This document shows, in pieces, positions 8,866 through 17,508 of a stretch of DNA of 42,348 nucleotides. Below the pieces are notes generated by a model. It was not told where the DNA came from. It ran no database searches and saw only the letters and a program-made list of their open reading frames with translations. Origin of the DNA: an uncultured Gammaproteobacteria bacterium (lineage in GTDB: Bacteria; Pseudomonadota; Gammaproteobacteria; Pseudomonadales; UBA5518); the NCBI GenBank assembly GCA_903928015.1, contig CAIYPF010000211.1:1-42348 (forward strand), read 5' to 3'. Numbering within the stretch: position 1 is the first letter of the stretch; each line of letters starts with the position of its first letter. The translations under genes and the position numbers were made by a program.

Positions 8866-9488
8866 GGCAGCAGATCAACCTCTACGATCCGATCCTGCGC
8901 CAGCCGCGGCCGGTGTTCTCGGCCGCCGCATCGGCGCAGGGGCTTCTGGTGGTGTTTCTGGCGCTGGTGCTGTTCGATGTCTATGCCCGGTGGCAGGTCT
9001 CCTCGCTGGCGTCCAACGTCGAGGAACTGCGCAACAACCGCAGCGTCGCCGAGAGACGCTATCAGGTCCTTCAGGCGCGGACTCCCCGCAAGACCCCGGA
9101 TCCGGGCATGGATGTGCGCATCGCCGCGCTCACCGACGAGGTCGGCCGTGCCGTGAAGCTCGCCGATGCACTGGGAGCAGGCGGCTTCGGCAACGCTGCC
9201 GGCATGTCGGGCTACCTGATCGGACTCGCACGCCAGCGCATCGAGGGGCTTTGGCTCACGCGTATCGATATCCGCGAGGGAGGGGACGCCATCAATCTCT
9301 CCGGCCGCAGCATCACCGCGGAACAGGTGCCGCAGTACCTGCAGCGCCTCTCTGCCGAACAGGCCTTCAAGGGACGCACCTTTGGCGGGCTGGCAGTACA
9401 AAAAGACGATGCCGGCGTTTCCTTCAGGTTGGGCTCGGCTGCGATCGCCGCGGGATCTTCGGAGGCGGGCAATGAACAGCCTCGCTGA
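8862..9488 (+). CDS. PilN-like MSHA assembly protein (second MshI-type gene)
   Basis: 208-residue bitopic protein. It opens MRQQINLYDPILR, the conserved INLYDP motif with which PilN-type proteins bind the PilM/MshI groove, then a hydrophobic helix at about residues 25-43 (GLLVVFLALVLFDVYA), a coiled-coil stretch, and a periplasmic ferredoxin-like domain (LTRIDIREGGDAINLSGRS). Start ATG 8862 overlaps the mshI stop as ATGA, with GAGAGGAG upstream; translation coupling is likely. Its place between mshI and mshJ matches the pilM-pilN-pilO order of type IVa systems. Some genomes call this gene mshI2. Confidence 0.85.
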   Translation: MRQQINLYDPILRQPRPVFSAAASAQGLLVVFLALVLFDVYARWQVSSLASNVEELRNNRSVAERRYQVLQARTPRKTPDPGMDVRIAALTDEVGRAVKLADALGAGGFGNAAGMSGYLIGLARQRIEGLWLTRIDIREGGDAINLSGRSITAEQVPQYLQRLSAEQAFKGRTFGGLAVQKDDAGVSFRLGSAAIAAGSSEAGNEQPR

Positions 9489-10200
9489 TCTGATCCTCTC
9501 CCGCCTCCGCGATCGCTTGCGCGATGTAGGCAAGCGGCTCGACGCCCTCTCCCTCAAGGAGCGTGCGCTGCTGGCAACATCACTGCTGGTGGTGATGCTC
9601 TACGCGTGGAACCAGTGGTTCCTGGGCCCGCTGGAGGCACGACGCAAGGCACTGCTCGCCGAGCGCGACTCCCTCTCGCTAGAGTTGGCGCGGTTCGATG
9701 CCCTTACCACCGAATGGTCGGCGGCCGCGGAATTCGACCCTGATGCCGAAGGCAAACAGCGCATTGCCGGGCTGTCGGAAAAACTCCAATCCCTCTCCAC
9801 TGCCATCGAGGAGCGCGCCGGTCGCATGGTGCCTCCCGCGCAAGTGCCCGAGGCCCTGAGGCAGGTGCTGACGGGGCTGGACGAACTGCACTTCGAAAGC
9901 CTCGAGGGGCTGGCACCCAGACCGGTTATCGCCGACGCCGAAGCAGCGTCCGCAGCAGCAGCCGCGGCAACGGGAAGCGCGTCATTTCCGCATGCAACGT
10001 ACTCGGCCTACCGCCACGGATTCCGTGTCCGCTTCTCCGGGAGCTACAAGTCGATCACCTCCTACGTTCAGGAACTGGAGAAGCTTCCCTACGGATTCTT
10101 CTGGGACGAACTGAGCCTCGACGCCTCGGAGTTCCCCCAACTCAGGGGCTCCATCGTGGTCTACACTGTGAGCCTTGATCGGGGGTGGATAGGTGTCTGA
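9472..10200 (+). CDS. mshJ: MSHA biogenesis protein MshJ (PilO/GspM-like)
   Basis: 242-residue inner-membrane protein. A cytoplasmic amphipathic start precedes the LSLKERALLATSLLVVMLY segment typical of GspM/MshJ, with one transmembrane helix around residues 27-43, then a coiled coil (ARRKALLAERDSLSLELARF) and a periplasmic alpha/beta domain whose FRVRFSGSYKSITSYVQELE block matches PilO-like folds. ATG 9472 has GGAGG 7 bases upstream and overlaps the previous gene by 17 bases. In type IV systems this protein partners with PilN in the alignment complex linking the platform to the secretin. Confidence 0.87.
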   Translation: MNSLADLILSRLRDRLRDVGKRLDALSLKERALLATSLLVVMLYAWNQWFLGPLEARRKALLAERDSLSLELARFDALTTEWSAAAEFDPDAEGKQRIAGLSEKLQSLSTAIEERAGRMVPPAQVPEALRQVLTGLDELHFESLEGLAPRPVIADAEAASAAAAAATGSASFPHATYSAYRHGFRVRFSGSYKSITSYVQELEKLPYGFFWDELSLDASEFPQLRGSIVVYTVSLDRGWIGV

Positions 10201-10570
10201 GCAGCGATGCTTGGCGGTAGCCGCGTGTATGCTGGCCCTTATGGCCGGCACACCATCACCTCCTGCCTGGTCACAGGTAGAGGAGCTCGGGGACCCGATG
10301 CGCCCGTCGGGAGCGCAAGCGGCTCCTGAAACTGCAGGCCAAGATGCGCAGCAGCCCAAGGCAATACCCCGCCTGCAGGCCATCAGGGCCGATGGCCGGC
10401 ACCGCTCGGCAGTGATCAATGGCAAGGTGGTGCGCGTAGGCGAAGAAGTTGACGGTGCAAAGGTGACGGCCATCTCCACGACCAGCGTGGTGGTCATCGT
10501 GGAGGGCAAATCGTCGGTGTTGAAACTCGTCGGTCAGGACATCAAGCATGCTGCGCGCGCGACACACTGA
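10193..10570 (+). CDS. mshK: MSHA biogenesis protein MshK (PilP-like)
   Basis: 125-residue exported protein. A signal-peptide-like N-terminus (LAVAACMLALMAG ... AWS) is followed by DPMRPSG, the conserved DPxRP motif of MshK and related GspC/PilP-type proteins, and a small beta domain (LQAIRADGRHRSAVINGKVV ... VGEEVDGAKVTAIS) as in the homology-region fold that contacts the secretin. Start is GTG 10193, overlapping the mshJ stop by 8 bases, with a G-rich stretch upstream. The product likely binds the N-terminal domains of MshL in the periplasm. Confidence 0.83.
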   Translation: MSEQRCLAVAACMLALMAGTPSPPAWSQVEELGDPMRPSGAQAAPETAGQDAQQPKAIPRLQAIRADGRHRSAVINGKVVRVGEEVDGAKVTAISTTSVVVIVEGKSSVLKLVGQDIKHAARATH

Positions 10571-12326
10571 GCCAAGGGCGTGGATCGTCGCAGTGCTGGC
10601 GCTACTGGCTGCCTGCCAGAGCCCCGGTCCCAGCGGTCCCATCGCCGAAATGGACAAGGCCCTTGACACTTCGTCTTCCGCCTCTGCCACCGCCGTACCC
10701 GCCGACGTCAGCAGTGCATTGATTCCGGGATTGAAACCCCAGACCAGCGTCGCTGCTGCTCGCGCCGCAAACGAACCCCGCTTCGACATCGCCGTGAGCG
10801 AACTCCCTGCCCAGCAATTCTTCATGGGCCTGGTCGATGGCACCCGCTACAACATGGTCGTGCACCCCGAGGTTACGGGGAACATCACACTCAACCTGCG
10901 CAACGTCACCATCGATGACGTGGTGACCGCCGCCCGCGACGTCTACGGATACGAGTTCGAACGCACGCCCTACGGCTTCCAGGTCCTGCCCGCTCGCCTC
11001 GGCGCGCGCGTCTTCCAGATCGACTACCTGAACATGCAGCGCTCCGGCGCATCGTCCACCTTCGTGAGCGCGGGCACGCTGCAGGGCAGCGGCTCGGAAA
11101 ACGGCGGGGGAGGCGGGGGCCGCAATCGCGGCAGCAACAGCGGCGACAGCAACAGCGGCAACTCCGGCGGCGACCGCTCGGGCAACAACGAAAACCGCGC
11201 AGTGGTCGGCACCGAGGTCAAGACGGTCGCACCACAAACCTCTTTCTGGCAGGAGCTGCTGGCGGCGCTCAACACGATCGTGGGCGGCGCAGAGGGCCGC
11301 AGCGTGGTCGTGAGCCCGCAATCCGGCGTGGTGGTGGTGCGCGCCATGCCCAATGAGCTGCGCGAGGTCGAGTCCTACCTCAAGGCCGCGCAACTGATCG
11401 CCGAGCGGCAGGTGATACTGGAAGCGAAAGTGCTGGAAGTGGAGCTCTCCGACGGCTTCCAGTCCGGCATCAACTGGGCCGCGGTGATCGATAAGACATC
11501 CTTCGGCCAGACCGGCGGCGGCAGCGTCTTCAATGACAGCAGCGGCGGAAGCGATCTGAGCGGTAAAGCCATCACGCTGCAGCCTGGCGTACCGCCCATT
11601 ACGGGACTGCCCGCAAGCGCCTTCGGCGGGGTGTTCTCGCTTGCCGTCCAGGACGACAACTTCGCCGGTTTCGTGGAGCTGCTGAAGAGCCAGGGCAATG
11701 TGCAGGTGCTCTCCAGCCCGCGCATCTCGAGCATGAACAACCAGAAAGCCATCATCAAAGTCGGCACCGACGAGTTCTTCGTCACCGACGTGTCCACCAC
11801 CACGATCACCGGCACTGCCACCACCAGTACGCCGAACATCGAACTCACGCCCTTCTTCTCGGGCATCGCACTCGACGTGACGCCGCAGATCAGCAGCGAC
11901 GGCATCGTGACCCTGCACATCCATCCCTCGGTGAGCGAGGTCACGGACCAGCAGAAGAAAATCTCCATCGCCGGCGTGGACCAGACGCTGCCGCTCGCAC
12001 GGAGCTCCGTGCGGGAGTCCGATTCGGTGGTCCGCGCGCGCAGTGGCCAGCTGGTGGTGATCGGTGGCCTCATGCAGACCAAGGTGCATGACCAGAACGC
12101 CCGCACACCTGGCCTCGGGGACGCACCGGCCGTAGGCGGCCTGTTCCGCCAGACCCGGAACCGCAGCACCAAGAGCGAGTTGGTCATCCTCCTGCGCCCG
12201 CTGGTGATCAACAGCCCCGACGACTGGAACAGCGCCATCGACGAGTCACGCGAGCGGATCCGCGGCCTCGGCGGCGAACTCGAACGCGACATGCTGCTTC
12301 CCGGCAGCCGCAACAGCCCGCCCTGA
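10548..12326 (+). CDS. mshL: MSHA outer-membrane secretin MshL
   Basis: 592-residue secretin lipoprotein. The lipobox LLAAC places the lipidated Cys at residue 23. An N-terminal short domain lies around residues 75-150 (FDIAVSELPAQQFFMGLVDG, then NITLNLRNVTIDDV), followed by a Gly/Ser/Asn-rich linker at about residues 183-225. The secretin domain occupies roughly residues 280-575, including VILEAKVLEVELSDGFQSGI, QVLSSPRISSMNNQKAIIKV, GIALDVTPQIS and the C-terminal VVIGGLMQTKV and ELVILLRPLVI strands. It forms the multimeric pore for the pilus. ATG 10548 overlaps mshK by 23 bases. No pilotin gene is visible here. Confidence 0.95.
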   Translation: MLRARHTEPRAWIVAVLALLAACQSPGPSGPIAEMDKALDTSSSASATAVPADVSSALIPGLKPQTSVAAARAANEPRFDIAVSELPAQQFFMGLVDGTRYNMVVHPEVTGNITLNLRNVTIDDVVTAARDVYGYEFERTPYGFQVLPARLGARVFQIDYLNMQRSGASSTFVSAGTLQGSGSENGGGGGGRNRGSNSGDSNSGNSGGDRSGNNENRAVVGTEVKTVAPQTSFWQELLAALNTIVGGAEGRSVVVSPQSGVVVVRAMPNELREVESYLKAAQLIAERQVILEAKVLEVELSDGFQSGINWAAVIDKTSFGQTGGGSVFNDSSGGSDLSGKAITLQPGVPPITGLPASAFGGVFSLAVQDDNFAGFVELLKSQGNVQVLSSPRISSMNNQKAIIKVGTDEFFVTDVSTTTITGTATTSTPNIELTPFFSGIALDVTPQISSDGIVTLHIHPSVSEVTDQQKKISIAGVDQTLPLARSSVRESDSVVRARSGQLVVIGGLMQTKVHDQNARTPGLGDAPAVGGLFRQTRNRSTKSELVILLRPLVINSPDDWNSAIDESRERIRGLGGELERDMLLPGSRNSPP

Positions 12327-12354
12327 GACGGCCTGCGCAGGATCGGCACCGCTC

Positions 12355-13293
12355 ATGTACCTGCAGCACTTCCGGCTGAACGAGTTCCCCTTCAGCCTCA
12401 CACCCGACACGTCGTTCTTCATGGGCACCGCGGGCTACCGCGACGCCTTGAACGTACTCCTGGTGGCGCTGCGCAGTGGTGAGGGTTTCACCAAAGTCGT
12501 GGGTGAGGTGGGCACCGGCAAGACGCTGCTCTGCCGCACTCTGCTGAACACGCTCACCCCGGAATTCCGCATCGCCTACCTGCCCAACCCCTATCTGCGG
12601 CCCTCGACGCTGCTGTTCTCCATCGCCGACGAACTGGGCATCAAATACCCCAAGCGGGCCGGACAGCACGAACTGCTGAGTCGCATCAACGACGGCCTCC
12701 TCGCATCGCATTCCGAGGGGCGCCGCGTGGCGCTCTGCATGGACGAAGCCCAGGCCGTTCCCCTGCAAACGCTGGAGACGCTGCGCCTGCTCACCAACCT
12801 CGAGACGGAGAAGGCCAAGCTCCTGCAGGTGGTGCTCTTCGGGCAGCCCGAACTCGATACGGTGCTCGACGACCCCTCCATCCGGCAGCTGCGCCAGCGC
12901 ATCACCTTCAGCTACAACCTGAAGCCGATGGACCGCGAGGCCGTGGAGGAATACCTGCGCCACCGTCTGGCGGTAGCGGGCTACGACGGCCCGCGGCTCT
13001 TCGATCCACGCGCGGTGGACATCATCTATCAGGGCAGCGGCGGGGTGCCGCGCCTGATCAACATCCTGGCGCACAAATCCCTGATGGCCGCCTTCGGCGA
13101 AGGTGAAGGACGCATCGGAAAAGAGCATGCGAAGCGAGCGGTGGAAGACACCGACGACGCCCGCACCATCACGCAGGCCAGCCTGCGTACGCGTCTCGGG
13201 CAGATCTGGCAGCGGGTCACGGGCTGGTTCGGCGTGCTGGCGGCGCTCGGCATCGCCCTCGATCCGCAACACCTGACGGGATGGCCCGGATGA
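12355..13293 (+). CDS. mshM: MSHA ATPase MshM (ExeA-like AAA+)
   Basis: 312-residue AAA ATPase of the ExeA/GspA group. It starts MYLQHFRLNEFPFSLTPDTS, the family signature, has Walker A GEVGTGKT at residues 50-57, Walker B ALCMDEAQ, and a sensor region with LRQRITFSYNLKPMDREAVE. It lacks the peptidoglycan-binding extension of ExeA and ends with a short hydrophobic segment. Presumed role is ATP-dependent help in secretin or pilus assembly. A 28-base gap separates it from mshL, the largest gap in the mshI-mshG block; its ribosome site is weak (AGGA 12 bases upstream). The stop overlaps mshN as ATGA. Confidence 0.92.
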   Translation: MYLQHFRLNEFPFSLTPDTSFFMGTAGYRDALNVLLVALRSGEGFTKVVGEVGTGKTLLCRTLLNTLTPEFRIAYLPNPYLRPSTLLFSIADELGIKYPKRAGQHELLSRINDGLLASHSEGRRVALCMDEAQAVPLQTLETLRLLTNLETEKAKLLQVVLFGQPELDTVLDDPSIRQLRQRITFSYNLKPMDREAVEEYLRHRLAVAGYDGPRLFDPRAVDIIYQGSGGVPRLINILAHKSLMAAFGEGEGRIGKEHAKRAVEDTDDARTITQASLRTRLGQIWQRVTGWFGVLAALGIALDPQHLTGWPG

Positions 13294-14402
13294 GCCTGAT
13301 CAATCGCATGCTCTCCGATCTGGAGGAGCGCCGCGGCGGCAACCTGCGCAACGTCGATCACGCCATCGACGGGCTGCGCGCGACGCCGGGCCCGACGGTC
13401 CGCCGCAAGAAACGCATTGCCCCCGCGACGCTGGCCACAGGTCTGGTGATCGCGGGACTGGCAGGGCTCTGCGCCTATCTGTTCCTCAGCCGTCCTCCGG
13501 CAACTGCCGTGGTGGAGGCGCCTGCCGTCGCGCCCGTCGTTGCGCCCGCCCCCGCAGCAATGCCACCCGCAACGGCCCCCGTCCAGGCGCAAACTGTGGT
13601 CATTGCCGATACACCTGCGCCGGCCGTTGCAGCGCCGGCACAGGCAGCCGCTCCGGTGGCAGTCGCTGCACAGCCAGCGGCACCAGCTCCAGCCCGGGAA
13701 AAAACCGAGCGGGCAACTCCCCCCGCAGCGCAGACCGAGGTCGCTTCCGCATCGGCTGCCGCCTGGCCAGAGCCCGAGCCAGAACCCGCACCTGCTCCGA
13801 AGCCACGTCGTCGCATGCTGAGCAAGGCAGACACCGAAGAGCACAACGAACCGCTGGTTGATGCGGCAAAACCCGCTGCAGCAGCGAGCGAGAGCACACG
13901 CGCTGCGGGCAGCTTCCATATCGCCGAGGCAGCGCCGGCATCGGCAGCAGACGAGGCGGTCGCGCTGCTCGAAGCCGGTGACACAGCCGGCGCCGAATCA
14001 CTGCTGCGCGAAGGCCTGGCGAAGGCCCCCGGCGATACCGCCATGGCACGGGTGCTCGGACACATCCTGCTGGCAAGCAACGACGCACGCGGCGCGGTGC
14101 AGGTGATGCGCCCGGCCGCACCCACAGTAGAAGCAGACCCGGACTACCACGCGCTCCTCGCGGCAGCGGAACAGCGCAGCGGTGCGCACGAACAGGCCAT
14201 CCGCAGGTATCGCGAGTTGCTGGCGCAGAAGCCGGGCAATGGCGCGTGGCTGGTAGGACTGGGTATCTCGCTTCGCGCGAGCGGTGATGCAACCGGCGCG
14301 TCGGACGCGTTCCTGCAGGCGCTGGCGGACCCCGAACTGCCCGCCCCCCTGCACGATTTCGCGATGCAGCAGGCCACGCAGGTCAAGGAGCGGCAACCAT
14401 GA
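13290..14402 (+). CDS. mshN: MSHA biogenesis protein MshN (TPR protein)
   Basis: 370-residue bitopic protein. It begins MSLINRMLSDLEERRGG, a conserved MshN start, then a transmembrane helix near residues 48-68 (LATGLVIAGLAGLCAYLFLS), a long Pro/Ala-rich periplasmic linker to about residue 170, and C-terminal TPR-like helices from about residue 215 (AVALLEAGDTAGAESLLREG, GAHEQAIRRYRELLAQKPGN). ATG 13290 is chosen because it forms an ATGA overlap with mshM and gives the canonical N-terminus; ATG 13281 would add three residues. TPR proteins in these systems scaffold secretin assembly. The next gene again starts with a 4-base overlap. Confidence 0.88.
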   Translation: MSLINRMLSDLEERRGGNLRNVDHAIDGLRATPGPTVRRKKRIAPATLATGLVIAGLAGLCAYLFLSRPPATAVVEAPAVAPVVAPAPAAMPPATAPVQAQTVVIADTPAPAVAAPAQAAAPVAVAAQPAAPAPAREKTERATPPAAQTEVASASAAAWPEPEPEPAPAPKPRRRMLSKADTEEHNEPLVDAAKPAAAASESTRAAGSFHIAEAAPASAADEAVALLEAGDTAGAESLLREGLAKAPGDTAMARVLGHILLASNDARGAVQVMRPAAPTVEADPDYHALLAAAEQRSGAHEQAIRRYRELLAQKPGNGAWLVGLGISLRASGDATGASDAFLQALADPELPAPLHDFAMQQATQVKERQP

Positions 14403-16171
14403 ACATCGCCCGCAAGAAACTGCGCCTCGGGGATCTCCTCGTCGAGAACCGCATCATCCAGCAAGCGCAGCTCGACGCCGCCCTCGAGGAGCAGCGCAAG
14501 CTCGGCCGGAAGCTCGGACGCATCCTGATCGACAAGGGCCACCTCACCGAGGACGCCCTTCTCACCTTCCTCTCGCGCCAGCTCGGTGTGCCCTTCGTCG
14601 AACTCGGTGATTTCGAATTCGAGTCCGCACTTATCAACACCCTGCCCGAGATCTACGCCCGGCGCTTCCGCGCGATCGTGCTGCAGGACAAGGGCAGCTC
14701 GCTGCTGCTCGGCATGTCTGATCCGACCAACCTCTTCGCTTACGACGAGCTCACCCGCATCCTCGGGCAGCCCATCGACATCGCCGTGGTGCGCGAGCAG
14801 GAATTGCTCGACGTCATCGAGCGCGTCTACAAGCAGAACGACCGCATCAGCGGTATTGCCGAGCAGCTGAGCGACGAGCTGCGCGAGGGCGATTTCGACG
14901 TCACGCAGTTCGCGGCCGACGCCGACATGAGCGAAGCGCCCGTAGTGAAGCTGCTGCACACGCTCTTCCAGTCGGCCGTACAGTCCCGCGCCTCGGACAT
15001 CCACATCGAACCCGACGAGAACCTGCTGCGCATCCGCCAGCGTGTCGATGGCGTGCTGCTCGAGCAGACGCTGAACGAGAAGCGCATCGCACCGGCGCTG
15101 GTGCAGCGACTGAAGATCCTCGCCGAGCTCGACATCGCCGAGAAGCGCTTGCCCCAGGATGGACGTTTCAGCGTCACGGTGGGAGACCGCCAGATAGACG
15201 TGCGCATTTCCACAATGCCGCTGCAGCACGGGGAATCGGTGGTGATGCGGCTCCTCGATCACCGCGAGGGCGTGAAGAATCTGGACTCGCTCGGCATGCC
15301 GCCAGCGCTGCTGCGCCGCTTCACCACGGCCATCCGCCGCCCGCACGGCATGGTGGTGGTGACGGGCCCCACGGGCAGCGGCAAGACCTCCACTCTCTAC
15401 TCCGCACTCAAGCTACTGAACGAAGCACGCTCCAAGATCGTGACCGTCGAGGATCCGGTTGAATACCGCCTCCCGCGGGTGAACCAGATCCAGGTGAACG
15501 CGCAGATCGGCCTGACCTTCGCGCGGGTGCTTCGCACCACCCTGCGGCAGGACCCGGACATCATCCTCGTGGGCGAGATGCGCGACCAGGAGACCGTGGA
15601 AATCGGCCTGCGCGCCGCCATCACGGGCCACCTCGTACTCACGACCCTGCACACCAACGACGCCATCGGCACCATCAGCCGCCTGCTCGACATGGGCGCG
15701 CCGCACTATCTGCTGGCCTCGGCCCTGCACGCGGTTGTAGCGCAGCGCCTGGTGCGCAAGATCTGCCGCAACTGCGCGCAGCCCGAGCAACCCACGGGCG
15801 CCGCCCTCGGCTGGCTGCGCATGAAGACCGGCCAGCAGGAACCCACCGGCCTGTGGCAGCGCGGCACCGGTTGCCACCAGTGCAGCAACACGGGCTACCG
15901 TGGGCGGATCGGCGTTTACGAACTCCTCTCGGTAAGCCCGACCATGAGCACCGCACTGGCCGGGGGCGACTTCGAGACCTTCGCCTCGCTGGCGCGTTCG
16001 GCAAGTGGCTACCGCCCGCTCGACATGGCAGCGCTGGACCGCGCAGCTGAAGGTTTGACCAGCCTCGAGGAAGCCATGCGCGTGGCCGCCGAGGGCATAC
16101 TCGCCGGCTCGGAGGAAGACGAGCCTGACGCTGCCACCGACCCGGCCGTCACGGCCGCAGAAGCCTCGTGA
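14399..16171 (+). CDS. mshE: MSHA extension ATPase MshE with c-di-GMP-binding MshEN domain
   Basis: 590-residue GspE/PilB-type ATPase that drives pilus extension. The N-terminal MshEN domain contains both published 24-residue c-di-GMP motifs, at residues 9-32 and 38-61, separated by the canonical five residues. Motif 1 has Arg18 where Gly is usual; motif 2 starts with Lys38 in place of Arg. The ATPase core shows Walker A GPTGSGKT (323-330), an Asp-box region (ILVGEMRDQETVEIGLRAA) and HLVLTTLHTNDA, and the tetracysteine zinc site C456/C459/C492/C495. The first 4 bases overlap mshN and the last 4 overlap mshG. Pilus output is therefore probably under c-di-GMP control. Confidence 0.96.
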   Translation: MNIARKKLRLGDLLVENRIIQQAQLDAALEEQRKLGRKLGRILIDKGHLTEDALLTFLSRQLGVPFVELGDFEFESALINTLPEIYARRFRAIVLQDKGSSLLLGMSDPTNLFAYDELTRILGQPIDIAVVREQELLDVIERVYKQNDRISGIAEQLSDELREGDFDVTQFAADADMSEAPVVKLLHTLFQSAVQSRASDIHIEPDENLLRIRQRVDGVLLEQTLNEKRIAPALVQRLKILAELDIAEKRLPQDGRFSVTVGDRQIDVRISTMPLQHGESVVMRLLDHREGVKNLDSLGMPPALLRRFTTAIRRPHGMVVVTGPTGSGKTSTLYSALKLLNEARSKIVTVEDPVEYRLPRVNQIQVNAQIGLTFARVLRTTLRQDPDIILVGEMRDQETVEIGLRAAITGHLVLTTLHTNDAIGTISRLLDMGAPHYLLASALHAVVAQRLVRKICRNCAQPEQPTGAALGWLRMKTGQQEPTGLWQRGTGCHQCSNTGYRGRIGVYELLSVSPTMSTALAGGDFETFASLARSASGYRPLDMAALDRAAEGLTSLEEAMRVAAEGILAGSEEDEPDAATDPAVTAAEAS

Positions 16172-17394
16172 CGATCTACCGCTACCGCGGTCGCGGTGGC
16201 CGCGGAGACCTCGTCGAGGGCGCGATCGACGCGCCCTCCGCCGAAGCTGTCGCCCGGCAGCTCATGAACAGCGGCGTCACGCCGGTCGAGATCCGCGAGG
16301 AGCTCCAGCAGCAAGACGTGATGGCTGCGCTGCGGCGCCTGCGCGGGCCGGTGACGCCCGATCTTTCCGAACTTGTACTGCTCTCGCGGCAGCTCTACAC
16401 ACTGACCAAGGCGGGCGTACCGCTCGGCCAGGCGCTGGCAGGCCTCGCACGCTCCACACGCAACGTGACGCTTCGTGACGTGCTCGAGAACGTCAAGGCA
16501 ACGGTGGAGAGCGGGCGGGAACTCTCCGCTGCACTCGCAATGCACCCGCGGATATTCAGTTCGCTCTACATCAACACCGTGAAGATCGGTGAGAACACAG
16601 GCCGCCTGGAAGACGTTTTCCTGCGCCTCTCGGAGTACCTCGACCGCGAGCGCGACACCCGCAGCCGCATCAAGGCAGCACTGCGTTACCCCTCCTTCGT
16701 GCTTATCGCCATTACCATCGCCATCGGCGTCATCAACGTGATGGTGATCCCGCAGTTCGCAAAAATCTTCGAGCGGGCCAAGGTCGAGTTGCCGCTGCCA
16801 ACGCGGATCATCGTGGGCACCTCGGATTTCTTCGTTGCCTGGTGGCCGGTGCTCGCCGTAATCGCAGTGGGCGCCGTGTTCGCCTTCCGGGCCTGGCGCA
16901 GCACCCCGGAAGGCACCTACCGCTGGGACGGCATCAAGCTGCGCCTGCCGATCGTCGGGGACATCATCTACCGCGCCACGCTGGGCCGCTTCGCACGGGG
17001 TTTCTCGATGGCGCTGGCTGCCGGCGTCCCGTTGGCGCAGGCGCTGTCGGTGATGTCCCAGGCGGTGGACAACGAGTACGTGGGCGAGCGCATCCGCAAC
17101 ATCCGCAGCGGCATCGAACGCGGAGACTCCCTCACCCGTACCGCCACGGCCACGGGCATGTTCAGCCCCCTGGTGCTGCAGATGTTGTCAGTGGGCGAGG
17201 ACGCAGGTGCCATCGACGCCCTGCTGGTCGAGGTGGCGGAGTTCTACGAACGCGAAGTGGACTACGACATCAAGAACCTGAGCCAGGCCATAGAACCCAT
17301 ACTGATCGGGGTCCTCGCCGCCTTCGTGCTGGTCTTCGCGCTGGGCGTCTTCCTCCCGTTGTGGGATATGGCCCAGGTGAAGTTGCGCGGCTGA
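16168..17394 (+). CDS. mshG: MSHA inner-membrane platform protein MshG (PilC/GspF-like)
   Basis: 408-residue polytopic protein with two GspF-type cytoplasmic helical domains: LSRQLYTLTKAGVPLGQALA in the first repeat and FARGFSMALAAGVPLAQALS in the second. Transmembrane helices follow at about residues 175-195, 220-240 and 373-395 (IEPILIGVLAAFVLVFALGV). It begins MTIYRYRGRGGRGDLVEGAI from a GTG at 16168 that overlaps the mshE stop as GTGA. This is the rotating adaptor that feeds pilins in the assembly machine. It ends the tightly overlapped block; a 114-base gap with a stem-loop follows before the first pilin gene. Confidence 0.95.
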   Translation: MTIYRYRGRGGRGDLVEGAIDAPSAEAVARQLMNSGVTPVEIREELQQQDVMAALRRLRGPVTPDLSELVLLSRQLYTLTKAGVPLGQALAGLARSTRNVTLRDVLENVKATVESGRELSAALAMHPRIFSSLYINTVKIGENTGRLEDVFLRLSEYLDRERDTRSRIKAALRYPSFVLIAITIAIGVINVMVIPQFAKIFERAKVELPLPTRIIVGTSDFFVAWWPVLAVIAVGAVFAFRAWRSTPEGTYRWDGIKLRLPIVGDIIYRATLGRFARGFSMALAAGVPLAQALSVMSQAVDNEYVGERIRNIRSGIERGDSLTRTATATGMFSPLVLQMLSVGEDAGAIDALLVEVAEFYEREVDYDIKNLSQAIEPILIGVLAAFVLVFALGVFLPLWDMAQVKLRG

Positions 17395-17395
17395 A

Positions 17396-17446
17396 GGCCC
17401 CGCCCGGGCAGGAACCGAAAAAAAATTCTACGGGGCCATATATTTT
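17396..17446 (+). terminator. possible attenuator between mshG and first pilin gene
   Basis: GGCCCCG at 17396-17402 pairs perfectly with CGGGGCC at 17431-17437 across a 28-base A-rich loop, and is followed by an AT-rich run ending in five T. The long loop makes it a weak intrinsic terminator at best; partial termination or a processing point separating assembly genes from pilin genes is plausible. No convincing promoter boxes were found between it and the pilin start. Confidence 0.35.
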
Positions 17447-17508
17447 TGGAATGGCCTGCTAGTATCAGGCCGTCGGACCGATTTTCAGGACTCAACGGAG
17501 GAACTCAC

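Noticed and set aside
10548..12326. Secretin as part of a type II secretion system
   Set aside because: Neighbours MshI, MshJ, MshM, MshN, the MshEN-type ATPase and the mshACDOP pilin order are specific to MSHA pili, and no gspC/gspD/gspL set is present.
17445..17460. Sigma-54-like promoter upstream of the first pilin gene (TGG then GCT)
   Set aside because: The GG and GC dinucleotides are eight bases apart, not the required ten, and flanking consensus bases do not match.
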